From Luteimicrobium sp042670205 (GTDB lineage Bacteria > Actinomycetota > Actinomycetes > Actinomycetales > Cellulomonadaceae): a stretch of 64,000 nt of DNA. The translations under genes and the position numbers were made by a program. The stretch lies in contig NZ_JBHUWD010000018.1 in NCBI RefSeq assembly GCF_042670205.1, positions 18,351 to 82,350 on the forward strand, read 5' to 3'. Below the pieces are notes generated by a model. That model saw nothing but the letters and a program-made list of their open reading frames with translations, was not told the DNA's origin and ran no database searches. Shown piece after piece: positions 42,461 to 52,242 of this stretch (positions within the stretch are counted from its first letter, which is position 1; every line of letters begins with the position of its first letter).

Positions 42461-43873
42461 ATGACGAGCTCGACCGCCGGCAGCGTCCGCACGACCGTGG
42501 GGGTGGGCGCGCTCACCGCGATGGTCGTCGGGTCCATGGTCGGCGCGGGCGTGTTCTCGCTCCCCGCGCGGTTCGCGGAGAAGACCGGGGTCTGGGGCAC
42601 GCTCGGCGCGTGGGCCGTCGCGGGCGCCGGGACCCTCACGCTCGCGCTCGTCTTCCAGACGCTCGCCGTCCGTCGTCCCGCGCTCGACGCCGGCATCTAC
42701 GCGTACGCGAAGACAGGCTTCGGCGAGTACCCCGGGTTCCTGTCGGTGGTCGGCTACTGGGCGAGCGCGTGCGCGGGCAACGTCACCTACTGGGTGCTCG
42801 TGATGTCGACCCTCGGCGCGGTCTTCCCCGCTCTCGGCGAGGGCGACTCGGTGCTCGCCGTCGTGCTCGCGAGCGCCGGCCTGTGGGCCGTGTTCTCGCT
42901 CGTGCGGCGCGGGGTCACGGGGGCCGTCGTCGTGAACCGGGTCGTCACCGTCGCGAAGGTCGTCCCCATCGTGGTCTTCGTCGTGCTGTGCGCGACGCTG
43001 CTGGACCCGCGGGTCCTCGCCGACAACCTCTCGGCGCCCGCGTCCGCCGGGTCGTTCTTCTCCCAGCTCAGCGGCGTGACGCTCGTCACCGTCTTCGTGT
43101 TCCTGGGCGTGGAGGGCGCGAGCGTGTACTCCCGGCACGCCCGCCGACGGCGCGACGTCGGCCGGGCGACCGTGCTCGGGTTCGTGTCGGTGCTCGCGCT
43201 GTTCGCGTCCGTGTCGGTCGTGTCGTACGGGATCCTCCCCGCGGACCAACTCGCCGCGCTCCGGCAACCCTCGATGGCGGGCGTGCTCGAGGCGGCCGTG
43301 GGCGGGTGGGGCGGCGTCCTCGTGAGCGTCGGGCTCGTCGTGTCCGTGCTCGGCGCCTACCTCGCGTGGACGCTCATGGCCGCCGAGGTGCTGCTCGTTG
43401 CCGCGCGCGACGGCGACCTCCCACGCTTCCTCGCCCGGGCCGACGCGCACGACACCCCGGTCCCGGCGCTGTTCCTCACCTCCGCGCTCGCGCAGGTGCT
43501 CCTCGTCCTCACGCTGCTGTCCGCCGACGCCTTCGACTTCGCACTCGACCTCACCGCCACGCTCGCGATCGTCCCCTACGTGCTCGCTGCCGGGTTCGCC
43601 GTCCTCGTGGGCGTCCACGACCGCCGACGGGCCGAGACCGTCGTCGCGGTGCTCGCGACCGCGTACACGCTGTTCCTGCTCGTCGCGGCCGGGCCCGCGT
43701 ACCTGCTCGTCGTGCTCGTCGTCTACGCGCCCGCGAGCGTGCTGTTCGCGCGCGCCCGGCACGAGGCCGGCCGGCGCGCGTTCAGCCGCGCCGAGCTCGC
43801 GGGGCTGGTCGCGATCTGCGTGGGCGCGGTCGTCGGGATCGTGTGCCTCGCGACGGGCGCCGTGCACCTCTGA
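42461..43873 (+). CDS. APC-family amino-acid/polyamine permease (ArcD-like antiporter)
   Basis: A 470-residue membrane protein with about 12-13 helices. The first helix has the glycine-rich GSMVGAGVFSLPARF (about 23-37), the substrate-backbone site of APC transporters, and DAGIYAYAKTGFGEYPGF follows. VEGASVYSRHARRRRDVGRA is the cytoplasmic loop of arginine/ornithine antiporters (ArcD/YdgI branch). The substrate is not certain. ATG 42461 is preceded by GGAGGAG at 5 nt. It lies 43 bp after the phytochrome gene and is probably the last gene of that transcript. Confidence 0.9.
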   Translation: MTSSTAGSVRTTVGVGALTAMVVGSMVGAGVFSLPARFAEKTGVWGTLGAWAVAGAGTLTLALVFQTLAVRRPALDAGIYAYAKTGFGEYPGFLSVVGYWASACAGNVTYWVLVMSTLGAVFPALGEGDSVLAVVLASAGLWAVFSLVRRGVTGAVVVNRVVTVAKVVPIVVFVVLCATLLDPRVLADNLSAPASAGSFFSQLSGVTLVTVFVFLGVEGASVYSRHARRRRDVGRATVLGFVSVLALFASVSVVSYGILPADQLAALRQPSMAGVLEAAVGGWGGVLVSVGLVVSVLGAYLAWTLMAAEVLLVAARDGDLPRFLARADAHDTPVPALFLTSALAQVLLVLTLLSADAFDFALDLTATLAIVPYVLAAGFAVLVGVHDRRRAETVVAVLATAYTLFLLVAAGPAYLLVVLVVYAPASVLFARARHEAGRRAFSRAELAGLVAICVGAVVGIVCLATGAVHL

Positions 43874-43891
43874 CGCCCCCGGGGCGCGGGT

Positions 43892-43975
43892 GACGCCCCG
43901 TCCGCCGACGGCGACGCCCCGTCCGCCGACGGTGACGTCCGGTTCGCCGATGGTCACGTCCGGTTCGCCGATGGT
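43892..43975 (+). repeat. 21-bp tandem repeat array, four units
   Basis: Four exact 21-base units at 43892-43912, 43913-43933, 43934-43954 and 43955-43975, then a partial fifth. CGCCGA recurs at 43903, 43924, 43945 and 43966. The core is CGCCGATGGTGACGTCCGGT. It begins 18 bases after the permease stop, in the sense orientation of that gene. Confidence 0.9.
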
Positions 43976-44460
43976 GACGTGGGCGGCTGTGGTCGGGTTC
44001 GCGGGCGGGTGCGGCGAGCCGGTTCGGACTGTCGTGCTCCGGCCCGGGGGCCCTGCGCACTCCTTGACGTCCTTCACCACCTCCCCGCACCCACCCGCCC
44101 GGCTGGTCCCTCGCCCACACAGCCCGCCCCCCGGGATCACCGTCGGCCGTTCGGTGCCCCACCGGGCCACCGCGCGGCCTCGGCGCCGCCCCCCGCGCCG
44201 CCCCCGGCCACCAGCAGAGGGGCTTGGGCTCCCTGCCTCGCCGTCGTGCGCACTCCAGACCGGGGATCGGCGCGTCAGCTCGTCCTGGAGACCCAGCCTT
44301 CCCCGCTTCGTCGCTCGGGATCGACCGACGCGCGTGCCGAACATGCGCTTGCCCACCACAGCCGGCCGCCGAACAGGGGGTCACTCACGTTCGGCACGGC
44401 AAGACGGTGGACAACGTCATGGTCGGCGAGGACCCGGTGGATGACCGCATGGTCGACCCC

Positions 44461-44550
44461 CGCACGTCGCACTCAGCGGACCGAACGTCGTACTCGGCGG
44501 ACCCCAACCTCACACTCGGCGGGCCCCAAGGTCACACTCGGCCAACCGGG
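44461..44550 (-). repeat. about 21-bp repeat array, four units, inverted relative to 43892-43975
   Basis: On the minus strand units beginning CGCCGAGTGTGACGTTCGGT (consensus) recur, with their CGCCGAGT-type cores on the plus strand at 44471, 44492, 44514 and 44536, i.e. periods of 21, 22 and 22. The core aligns to the left array unit at about 16 of 20 bases. It starts 24 bases after the pyruvyl transferase stop, again in sense orientation. Confidence 0.85.
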
Positions 44551-44573
44551 GCCCGTGGCGCGTGGTGCTGGGC

Positions 44574-45659
44574 TCACACGAGGGCGTCCGCGAGCGCCCG
44601 CGCCTGCCCCTGGAGCCGGGCCCAGAGCTCCTCGCGCCGCTCGGCGATCCGGACGGTGAGCACGTCCTCGTCGCGGACGAAGTCGTCGAGCTTGGCGATC
44701 ATCGCGTCGGCGGTCGAGTCGAGCTGCTCACGCGACATCGGGTTGCGACGCGGCACGGCGCACAGGAACGTGTCGTCGCCGAAGTAGTCGCGCGGCATCC
44801 CGCGGCGCGCCTGCATCCCGACGAACGCCGCGGGCTGGTCGAACGCGAGGAAAGGGAGCCAGCCGTGCAGACGCTTGCCGAACGCGAACCGGCACGACGT
44901 GTAGCGCGCCCCGTAGGACGGGTGGGCGGCGAGCGCCTCGTTGAACGTCCGGTGGAAGTCCTTGGTGGGCAGCTCCGCGTCGAGCGCGGCCTTGAACGGC
45001 GCCGCGTCGATCTCGAGGGGCGGGATCAGGTCGAGCAGCCACGGGTTGAAGTCGCCCGACGCGTTGACCATCGAGCGGACCTCGAGGCCCTGGGCGTTCG
45101 CGTGGTCGACGAACCGGCGCAGCGGGTGGTCGGCCGCGTTGCCCTCGGTGAAGAGGAACGCGTCGAGGTTGACGACGACGACGTCCCGGACGGTCTTCGG
45201 CACGCCGAGCAGGCGGTCGGTGAACAGCGACGCGCAGGGCGCCCACACGGGGTCGGTCACGGGGCCGATCTTGCGGAGGAGCTCGGCCTCCTTGGTCGCC
45301 CGCACGACGATCTGCCGCGACCGCGAGGTCACGCGCCGCACCGCGGCCTCCTCCTCGTCGGTGGGCTGCTGGAGCACCCCGGTCGACCAGAGGAAGAACC
45401 GCTTGCTCTCGAACCGGTCCCACTGCTTGGCGAGCTTCGCGTGGAGGTGGCGCGAGGAGTTCGTCTGCACGAACAGGCCGCCCGGCCCGATGATGACGTT
45501 GTCCGTGCGCTTGTCGCCGCGGCGCAGGTACGACGGGTCGCTCACGTGCCGGAAGTCGAGGTCGACGAGGCCGTCGAAGAGGGCACGCGTGACCTCGTAG
45601 AGGAGCGCGTCGCCCGCGTTGCCGCGCGGCCCGCACGTGATCCACAGGGCCCGCTTCAC
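44574..45659 (-). CDS. polysaccharide pyruvyl transferase family protein
   Basis: A 361-residue member of the family that adds pyruvate ketals from PEP to sugars of exopolysaccharides and secondary cell wall polymers. The N-terminus has the family's GNAGDALLYEVTRALFDG, then GPGGLFVQTNSSRHLHA and, toward the end, GKRLHGWLPFLAFDQPAAFVGM, which includes the conserved HG. It is cytosolic, with no signal. GTG at 45659 overlaps the glycosyltransferase stop (GTGA), so both act on one glycan. The acceptor sugar is unknown. Confidence 0.85.
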   Translation of the reverse strand: MKRALWITCGPRGNAGDALLYEVTRALFDGLVDLDFRHVSDPSYLRRGDKRTDNVIIGPGGLFVQTNSSRHLHAKLAKQWDRFESKRFFLWSTGVLQQPTDEEEAAVRRVTSRSRQIVVRATKEAELLRKIGPVTDPVWAPCASLFTDRLLGVPKTVRDVVVVNLDAFLFTEGNAADHPLRRFVDHANAQGLEVRSMVNASGDFNPWLLDLIPPLEIDAAPFKAALDAELPTKDFHRTFNEALAAHPSYGARYTSCRFAFGKRLHGWLPFLAFDQPAAFVGMQARRGMPRDYFGDDTFLCAVPRRNPMSREQLDSTADAMIAKLDDFVRDEDVLTVRIAERREELWARLQGQARALADALV

Positions 45660-48028
45660 GACGCCTGCCCCTCGGCCTCGCCGGACGCCGCCGGGTCGAG
45701 CAGGGCGTCGAGCTGCTCGTCGAGCATCGCCCGGTAGCGCTCGGCGAAGTGCTCGAGCGAGAAGTGGTCCTCGAACACGCGGCGGTTGCGCTCGCCCCAC
45801 GCGACGGCGTCGCGGCTCTCGATGACACGGCACGCGTCGTCGATCGTGGCCTCGTCGACGAACAGGACGTTGCCGTCGCGGTCGACCTCGAGGTTCCCGC
45901 CGACCGGCGACAGGACGAGCGCCTTGCCGGCCCGCATGGCCTCGAGCGTCGCGAGGTCGAAGATCGAGTTGCGGTGGAGCATCACGTAGTAGTCGGCGTA
46001 GTCGAGCAGTGCGAGCAGCTTGTCGTGGGTCATCCGTTCCCCGAAGATGCGCGCGGTGAACCGCCGGTCCTTCTGCGCGTCCCTGAACGCGAGGAAGTCG
46101 GCGCGGTCCGCCGCGGCGCCCACCGCGACCCACACGACCTCACGGCCGGTGAGCTCGGCGTACCGGTCGAGGAGGGCGGGGACGCGGTCCAGGCCCTTGT
46201 CGCTGTTGAAGTCGCCGACGCTGACGAAGACGTCCGTCCGGTCGTCCTTGGCGGGCAGCCTGAGCTCGTGCGCCAGCGTGCGGAGCAGGGCGGCGCGGTC
46301 GCCCGCCGCCTCGCCGTGGTCGACCGCGGAGACCGTGTTGTAGAGGGCCGTGTCGGCGAAGGCGACGTGGCCGGCCTCGTCGATCCGCGACGTCGCGCGG
46401 TACGCCTCGCGGGCGCCGAGGCTCGGGAAGTAGACCCGCTGAGCGTTCTCGAGGACGAGCCGTTCGAGCCGGTCGGCGACGTGCGCCTCGTGCGCCCCCG
46501 GCTGACGGCCGAGCGACCGGATCTCCTGGAGCGTGCTGCCCTGCTGGTGGTAGACGAGCACGTACGGCACGCCCAGCAGGTGCGCGCCGTACGCGGTGCC
46601 GAGCTCGTGGCACACGAGAAGCAGCCGGCGGCCCTCGGCCTGCGCGCGCAGCACCTCCGGAGACGTCCGGACGTACTCGGCCCCGAGGACGATGTCCGCG
46701 ACCTTCGCGCTGAGGCCCGTGAGCTGGACGGCGAGCCGGTCGCGCAGCGCGCCCTTGCCGCCCTCGTCGAACACGTAGACGAGCCGCTGGCCCCGGTACG
46801 CGTCGCCGAGCGCGAGCCGCTGGGTCGCGAGGACCCCACCGGGCCCGCCGGTCTTGCCGGTGGCCGGGTCGTACTGCCGGTAGGCGCAGCTCACCACCGT
46901 CACCTCGCCGGCGTGGGGCACGCCGTCCCGGGCCGAGCGGCGGGCGGCGAGCTCGTCCGTCACGCCGTCCGCGGCGTGCGCACCGGCCGCCAGGAGGCCG
47001 CGCAGGAACGCGCCCTCGCCGTCGGCGTCGTGCCGGTTGCCCATGTCGCCGAGGCCGTCGAAGTAGTGGCCGAGCTCCTCGCTGCCGTCGATCGTCGAGA
47101 AGCCGTAGACGTCGACGCCTTCCAGGCTCCCGCGGGCCTCGTGCAGCATCCACAGGAGCTGCGCGCCGCTCGTCGGCAGGAGCAGGCCGGACGCGTCCCG
47201 CAGCGACTGCTTGGTCGCCGTCCCGACGTGCGTGACCTTCTCGGGGGAGAACTGGGTGTCGCGCTGCAGGATGTCGCCGTGCTCGGGGAGCTCGAGGAGG
47301 TTCCGGAAGAAGTCCATCTCCCACACGACGAGCCGCAGGTCCTCGATCTCGGGGCGGTCTCGGACGTCCTTGTGCGCTCCCCGGACCCACACGTCGGTGC
47401 GCGAGCCGTAGTCGGCTTCGTACCCGGTCGGGTGGTTGTTGAACCGGACCACCAGGTCGTGCGCGTCGATCTCCGCCCCGCCCCCCGCGCCCAGGCATCC
47501 CGGCCCGTTCCCGACGACGGCGATCGTGCGCCCGACGACGAGCCGCCCGAAGACGTCGTCGGCGAGGTTGGTGGCGAGCACGTCGGCGGCGTCCGCGGCC
47601 CGCGCCACGTCGGCGTCGGGCACGCCCAGGTCGCGGGCGAACCGGGCCACCGGGAGGCAAGCCGCGAGGAGGTCGACGTCGTCGGGCCGCTTGAGGAGGA
47701 GGGTGCGCACGAGCCGCTCCGCCGCGTCGCGGTCGCCCGCCTCGAGGAGCGCGCCGCAGAAGACGAGCCAGAGCTTGGTCGGGAGCATGTTCCAGGCGAC
47801 CGAGTTGAGGCCCATCGAGCGCGCCCGTGCCGCGAGCGCCGGCGTCGGGCCCTGGTCGCGCCACTCGGCCCGCGTGAGCGCGAGGTCGTCGACGTACGGG
47901 CCCTTACCCACTCCGCGGCCACGGTCGGCGGCGATCCGTGCCGCGTGGCCGAACAGGCGCTTGTCGAGCGCGCGGAGCCGCCACGCCGCGGCTCGCACGA
48001 GCGGGACCTTCTTGAGGTTCTGGTTCAT
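45656..48028 (-). CDS. two-domain glycosyltransferase: GT29 sialyltransferase-like plus GT4
   Basis: A 790-residue fusion. Residues about 165-350 carry a GT29-like domain: L-motif RTIAVVGNGPGCLGAGGGAE...IDAHDLVVRFNNHPTGYEADYGSRTD (read in parts), and S-motif region LLPTSGAQLLWMLHE with VDVYGF and GHYFDG. Residues about 375-780 carry a GT4 domain: TGGPGGVLATQRLALG, FVSVGDFNSDKGLD, and the donor site NSIFDLATLEAMRAGKALVLSPVGGN. I do not know of a named GT29-GT4 enzyme. ATG 48028 has a weak site; upstream codons to 48178 are unlike the rest. Residues 1-160 are helical and unassigned. Confidence 0.8.
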   Translation of the reverse strand: MNQNLKKVPLVRAAAWRLRALDKRLFGHAARIAADRGRGVGKGPYVDDLALTRAEWRDQGPTPALAARARSMGLNSVAWNMLPTKLWLVFCGALLEAGDRDAAERLVRTLLLKRPDDVDLLAACLPVARFARDLGVPDADVARAADAADVLATNLADDVFGRLVVGRTIAVVGNGPGCLGAGGGAEIDAHDLVVRFNNHPTGYEADYGSRTDVWVRGAHKDVRDRPEIEDLRLVVWEMDFFRNLLELPEHGDILQRDTQFSPEKVTHVGTATKQSLRDASGLLLPTSGAQLLWMLHEARGSLEGVDVYGFSTIDGSEELGHYFDGLGDMGNRHDADGEGAFLRGLLAAGAHAADGVTDELAARRSARDGVPHAGEVTVVSCAYRQYDPATGKTGGPGGVLATQRLALGDAYRGQRLVYVFDEGGKGALRDRLAVQLTGLSAKVADIVLGAEYVRTSPEVLRAQAEGRRLLLVCHELGTAYGAHLLGVPYVLVYHQQGSTLQEIRSLGRQPGAHEAHVADRLERLVLENAQRVYFPSLGAREAYRATSRIDEAGHVAFADTALYNTVSAVDHGEAAGDRAALLRTLAHELRLPAKDDRTDVFVSVGDFNSDKGLDRVPALLDRYAELTGREVVWVAVGAAADRADFLAFRDAQKDRRFTARIFGERMTHDKLLALLDYADYYVMLHRNSIFDLATLEAMRAGKALVLSPVGGNLEVDRDGNVLFVDEATIDDACRVIESRDAVAWGERNRRVFEDHFSLEHFAERYRAMLDEQLDALLDPAASGEAEGQAS

Positions 48029-48217
48029 CTCACCGGATTCAGCCGACAGCACGGGTGAGAGGTCACGCGGGCGTGCGCCGCCGTCGTCGCAGGCGGTGCC
48101 CACCCGCGCGACCTCGTGGTCCGCGGATGGTAGGCGGATGGATCCGAACCGGCGGCGAACCCCCGGTGAACGCGACACGACCCGTCGGTTGCGACGGGAC
48201 GTCGGCGCGACCGAGCG

Positions 48218-49033
48218 TCAGGCGTGCCGGTCGACGCGCTGGGCCGAGGCCTGCGCGCGCGGCCTGATCACGAGCTCGTCGACGTCGACGTGCGGCGGCA
48301 GCGACAGCGTCCAGCGCACCGCCTCGGCCACGTCCTCGGCCGTCAGCGGACCGGGGACGCCCGCGTACACGGCGTCGGCCTTGGCCTGGTCGCCGCCGTA
48401 GCGGACGAGCGAGAACTCCTCGGTGCGGACCATGCCGGGCGCGATGTCGACCACGCGCACGGGCTCGCCGACGAGCTCGAACCGGAGCGTGCGCGCGACC
48501 ACGCGCTCCGCGGTCTTGGCCGCCACGTAGCCGCCGCCACCCTCGTACGGCTCGTGCGCCGCCGTCGACGTGATGACCACGACGGTCCCCTCGGCATCGC
48601 GCAGCGCCGGCAGGAGCTCCTGGACGACGCGGACGGTCCCCAGCACGTTGAGCTCGTACATCTGGCGCCACTGGTCGAGGTCGGCCTGCGCCACCGGGTC
48701 GACGCCGAGGGCACCTCCCGCGACGTTCACGAGGGCGTCCACGGGGCCTTCCGTGACGATCCGCTCGACGAGCCGCGCCACGTCGTCGTCGCTCGTGACG
48801 TCGGCGACCACGTACGTCGCGCCCGTGCGCTCCGCGACCTCGCGCAGGCGGTCCTCGCGGCGCGCGACGGCGACGACGTCCCAGCCGTCCGCGCGCAGGG
48901 CCGCGACGCTCGCCGCACCGATCCCCGACGACGCCCCCGTGACGACCGCGCGACGCGCCCGTCCACGGCGCCCCCGACCGTCCGTCGCGCCGTCCGTGCT
49001 CCCGGTCTGCCCCGCCGTCCGAACTTCGCTCAT
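48218..49033 (-). CDS. short-chain dehydrogenase/reductase
   Basis: A 271-residue classical SDR that uses NAD(P)(H). The cofactor motif is TGASSGIGAASV (T-G-x-x-x-G-x-G, about 32-43). VNVAGGALG is the N-x-A-G motif. The catalytic Ser lies in ITSTAAHEPYEGGGGYVAAK, which also contains Y-x-x-x-K. The first 28 residues are a Gly/Arg-rich extension. Substrate unknown. ATG 49033; divergent from the ABC operon. Confidence 0.9.
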   Translation of the reverse strand: MSEVRTAGQTGSTDGATDGRGRRGRARRAVVTGASSGIGAASVAALRADGWDVVAVARREDRLREVAERTGATYVVADVTSDDDVARLVERIVTEGPVDALVNVAGGALGVDPVAQADLDQWRQMYELNVLGTVRVVQELLPALRDAEGTVVVITSTAAHEPYEGGGGYVAAKTAERVVARTLRFELVGEPVRVVDIAPGMVRTEEFSLVRYGGDQAKADAVYAGVPGPLTAEDVAEAVRWTLSLPPHVDVDELVIRPRAQASAQRVDRHA

Positions 49034-49237
49034 GGTCGGAACGCTACCCGTGTCCCGCTCGGACGCGAGCGCGACTACGCTGGCCGTGGGATCGCGAGCC
49101 GTGCCTGGCTCGTCGCGGCGGCCCGGACTTGGACCGCGTGTCCCGGCGCGCGCCGTCGTCGCGCGCATGGCGCCCGTCCTCGGGCCCGCCGACGCCACCT
49201 CGCCGCACCGTTCCCGCACGCCGGAAAGGCTCCGTCC

Positions 49238-50296
49238 TTGTCGACCGTTCCCACCCGTCCTCGTCGCGCCCGCACGCGCGTCCTCGTCGGCGCCGCGACC
49301 GCCCTCGCCGCCGTCAACCTCGCCGCCTGCTCGTCCGACCCGGGGTCCTCGGCGGGCGCCGTCACGACCGGCAGCACGGCCGCCACCGACGCCGGTCCCC
49401 GCACCACCTACCCCCTCACGCTCGACAACTGCGGCACGACGGTCGCGTTCCAGGCCGCGCCGGACCGGGTCGTGACGATCAAGTCCTCGACGACCGAGAT
49501 GATGCTCGCGCTCGGCCTCGGCGACCACGTGGTCGGCTCGGCGTTCCTCGACGGTCCGCTGCCCGACGCCCTCAAGACCGCCGCCGCGGGCAACGACGCG
49601 ATCACGAAGCCCATGGCCGCACAGGTCCCCGGGTCGGAGGCCGTGCTCGCGCTCCAGCCCGACCTCGTCTACGCGGGCTGGGAGTCGAACGTCTCCGCGC
49701 AGGGCGCAGGGGCGCGGCCGACGCTCGCCAAGCTCGGTGTGAACACGTACGTGTCGCCGTCGGCGTGCCAGGAGAAGGCCTACCAGCCGGACCCGCTCAC
49801 GTTCGACGACGTGTTCGGCGAGATCACCGAGGTCGGGACGATCTTCGACGTCCAGGGACGGGCCGCTTCGCTCGTCGCGGAGCAGAAGAAGCAGCTCGCC
49901 GCGGTCGCGCAGGACGGCGGCGGCCACACCGCGCTGTGGTGGTCGTCCGGCAACGGCACCCCGTACGTCGGCGCCGGGATCGGCGCCCCCGAGATGATCA
50001 TGAAGACCGTCGGGCTGAAGAACGTCGCGGCCGACGTCCCCATGACGTGGACGCCCCTGTCGTGGGAGAAGATCATCGCCGCCGACCCGGACGTCCTCGT
50101 GCTCGTCGACGCGTCGTGGAACACGGCCCAGGCCAAGATCGACTACCTCGAGTCGAACGGCGCGACCAAGAACCTGCAGGCCGTCAAGCACCACCGCTTC
50201 GTCGTGCTGCCGTTCGCGAGCACCGAGGCCGGGGTCCGGAACGTCGACGCCGCGACGCAGCTCGCCGCCGCCCTGAAGAAGCTCGACTGGTCGTGA
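49238..50296 (+). CDS. ABC transporter substrate-binding lipoprotein (siderophore/cobalamin type)
   Basis: A 352-residue type III binding protein. The lipobox is LAAVNLAACSS with Cys at about residue 30, so it is a lipoprotein. The PDRVVTIKSSTTEMMLALGL motif and long backbone helix are typical of FecB/BtuF. The unusual TTG at 49238 is chosen: GGAAAGG lies 8 nt upstream, and no ATG or GTG gives a proper signal. The ligand, Fe-siderophore or another chelate, is not determined. It heads a three-gene operon; no cobalamin box or clear Fur/DtxR site was seen upstream. Confidence 0.87.
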   Translation: MSTVPTRPRRARTRVLVGAATALAAVNLAACSSDPGSSAGAVTTGSTAATDAGPRTTYPLTLDNCGTTVAFQAAPDRVVTIKSSTTEMMLALGLGDHVVGSAFLDGPLPDALKTAAAGNDAITKPMAAQVPGSEAVLALQPDLVYAGWESNVSAQGAGARPTLAKLGVNTYVSPSACQEKAYQPDPLTFDDVFGEITEVGTIFDVQGRAASLVAEQKKQLAAVAQDGGGHTALWWSSGNGTPYVGAGIGAPEMIMKTVGLKNVAADVPMTWTPLSWEKIIAADPDVLVLVDASWNTAQAKIDYLESNGATKNLQAVKHHRFVVLPFASTEAGVRNVDAATQLAAALKKLDWS

Positions 50297-50303
50297 CGAC
50301 CCC

Positions 50304-51382
50304 GTGACCGCGTCCGCCACCGCCGCACGCCCGGCCGCGTCGTCGCCCGACGCCCCGGGCCGGTCGCGCGCGCCACGGACCGCCGCGTGGCTGACCGGCG
50401 CCGTCGTGCTGCTCCTGGTCACGGTGTCGGTCGCGGTCACGCTCGGCCCGGCGCACCTGCCCGTCGCGGACGTGTGGCGTTCCGTGGCGCAGCACGTCGG
50501 GCTCGGCGGGGCCCTCGGGCTCGACCCGCTCACGCCGTTGCAGGACGGCCTCGTCTGGCAGCTGCGGCTCCCGCGCGTCCTGACCGCCGCGGGCGTGGGC
50601 GCGGGGCTCGCGGTGTGCGGCGTCGTCATGCAGTCGTTGACCCGGAACCCCCTCGCCGACCCCTACCTGCTCGGCCTGTCGTCGGGGGCGTCGCTCGGCG
50701 CGGTCTGCGTGCTCGGGCTGGGCGTCGCGCTCGTGCTCCCCGTGGCCGCGTTCGCGGGGGCCCTGCTGGCGCTGCTCGCGACGCTCGGGCTCGCGGGCGC
50801 CGCGGGCGGTCTGACGCCGTCGCGCACCGTGCTCGCCGGGCTGGCCGTGAGCCAGCTCGCGTCGGCAGGGGTGAGCTTCGTGATCTTCTGGACGTCGACC
50901 GGCGACTCCTACCAGGACATCCTGTCCTGGCTCCTCGGCTCGGTCGCGGGCGCCACGTGGACGTCGGTCGCCGTGACGTGCGGCGCGACGCTCGTGCTCG
51001 GCAGCCTGCTGGCCGCGAGCGGGTCGCTCCTGGACGCGTTCACGTTCGGGGACACGGCCGCTGCCGCCCTCGGGGTTCCGGTCGAGCGGGCGCGCCGGAT
51101 CCTGCTCGTGCTCGTCGCGATCCTCACGGGCGCGCTCGTGTCGCAGTCCGGGTCGATCGGCTTCGTCGGGCTCGTGCTGCCGCACGCGGTGCGGCTCGTC
51201 GTCGGGACGCGCAACCGCCTGCTCCTGCCCCTGTCCGGGCTTCTGGGCGCGAGCTTCCTCGTGTGGGCGGACACCGCCGCCCGGACCGTCTTCGCTCCCC
51301 GCGAGATCCCGGTGGGCGTCATGACGGCCGCCGTCGGCGCGCCCGTGTTCGCGTTCCTGCTGTGGCGAGGGAGGGGGCGGGC

Positions 51383-51386
<4 letters not shown>
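50304..51386 (+). CDS. FecCD-type ABC transporter permease
   Basis: A 360-residue protein with about ten hydrophobic helices. LRLPRVLTAAGVGAGLAVCGVVMQ and TRNPLADPYLLGLSSGASLGA are the FecCD signatures. The coupling loop lies near GDTAAAALGVPVERARRIL and GSIGFVGLVLPHAVRLV. GTG at 50304 begins 8 bases after the binding protein stop. Only one permease gene is present, so it acts as a homodimer. Its stop overlaps the ATPase start by four bases (ATGA). Confidence 0.92.
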
Positions 51387-52198
<812 letters not shown>

Positions 52199-52242
52199 CT
52201 CCCGACCCGACTGACCGTCCGACCCGCGAGAGCGAAGGCACC

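Larger units (their letters stand above)
43874..44573. other. 700-bp convergent intergenic region with two inverted repeat arrays
   Basis: It separates the photosensory operon (ending from the left) from the glycan operon (ending from the right). Apart from the two arrays I find no credible gene. A 65-codon frame at 44275-44472 on the minus strand has no family signature. GCCGAAC-N14-GTTCGGC (about 44369-44396) is a 7-bp hairpin in the middle. The segment is less GC-rich and has less codon bias than the flanks. Confidence 0.7.

Noticed and set aside
44275..44472. 65-codon minus-strand frame in the repeat-flanked spacer
   Set aside because: No family signature, no ribosome binding site and atypical codon use. 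I treat it as chance.
49034..49237. Cobalamin riboswitch or iron box upstream of the ABC importer
   Set aside because: The B12-box core GCCACTG is not present, and no clear DtxR/Fur palindrome could be seen. The ligand class therefore remains undetermined.
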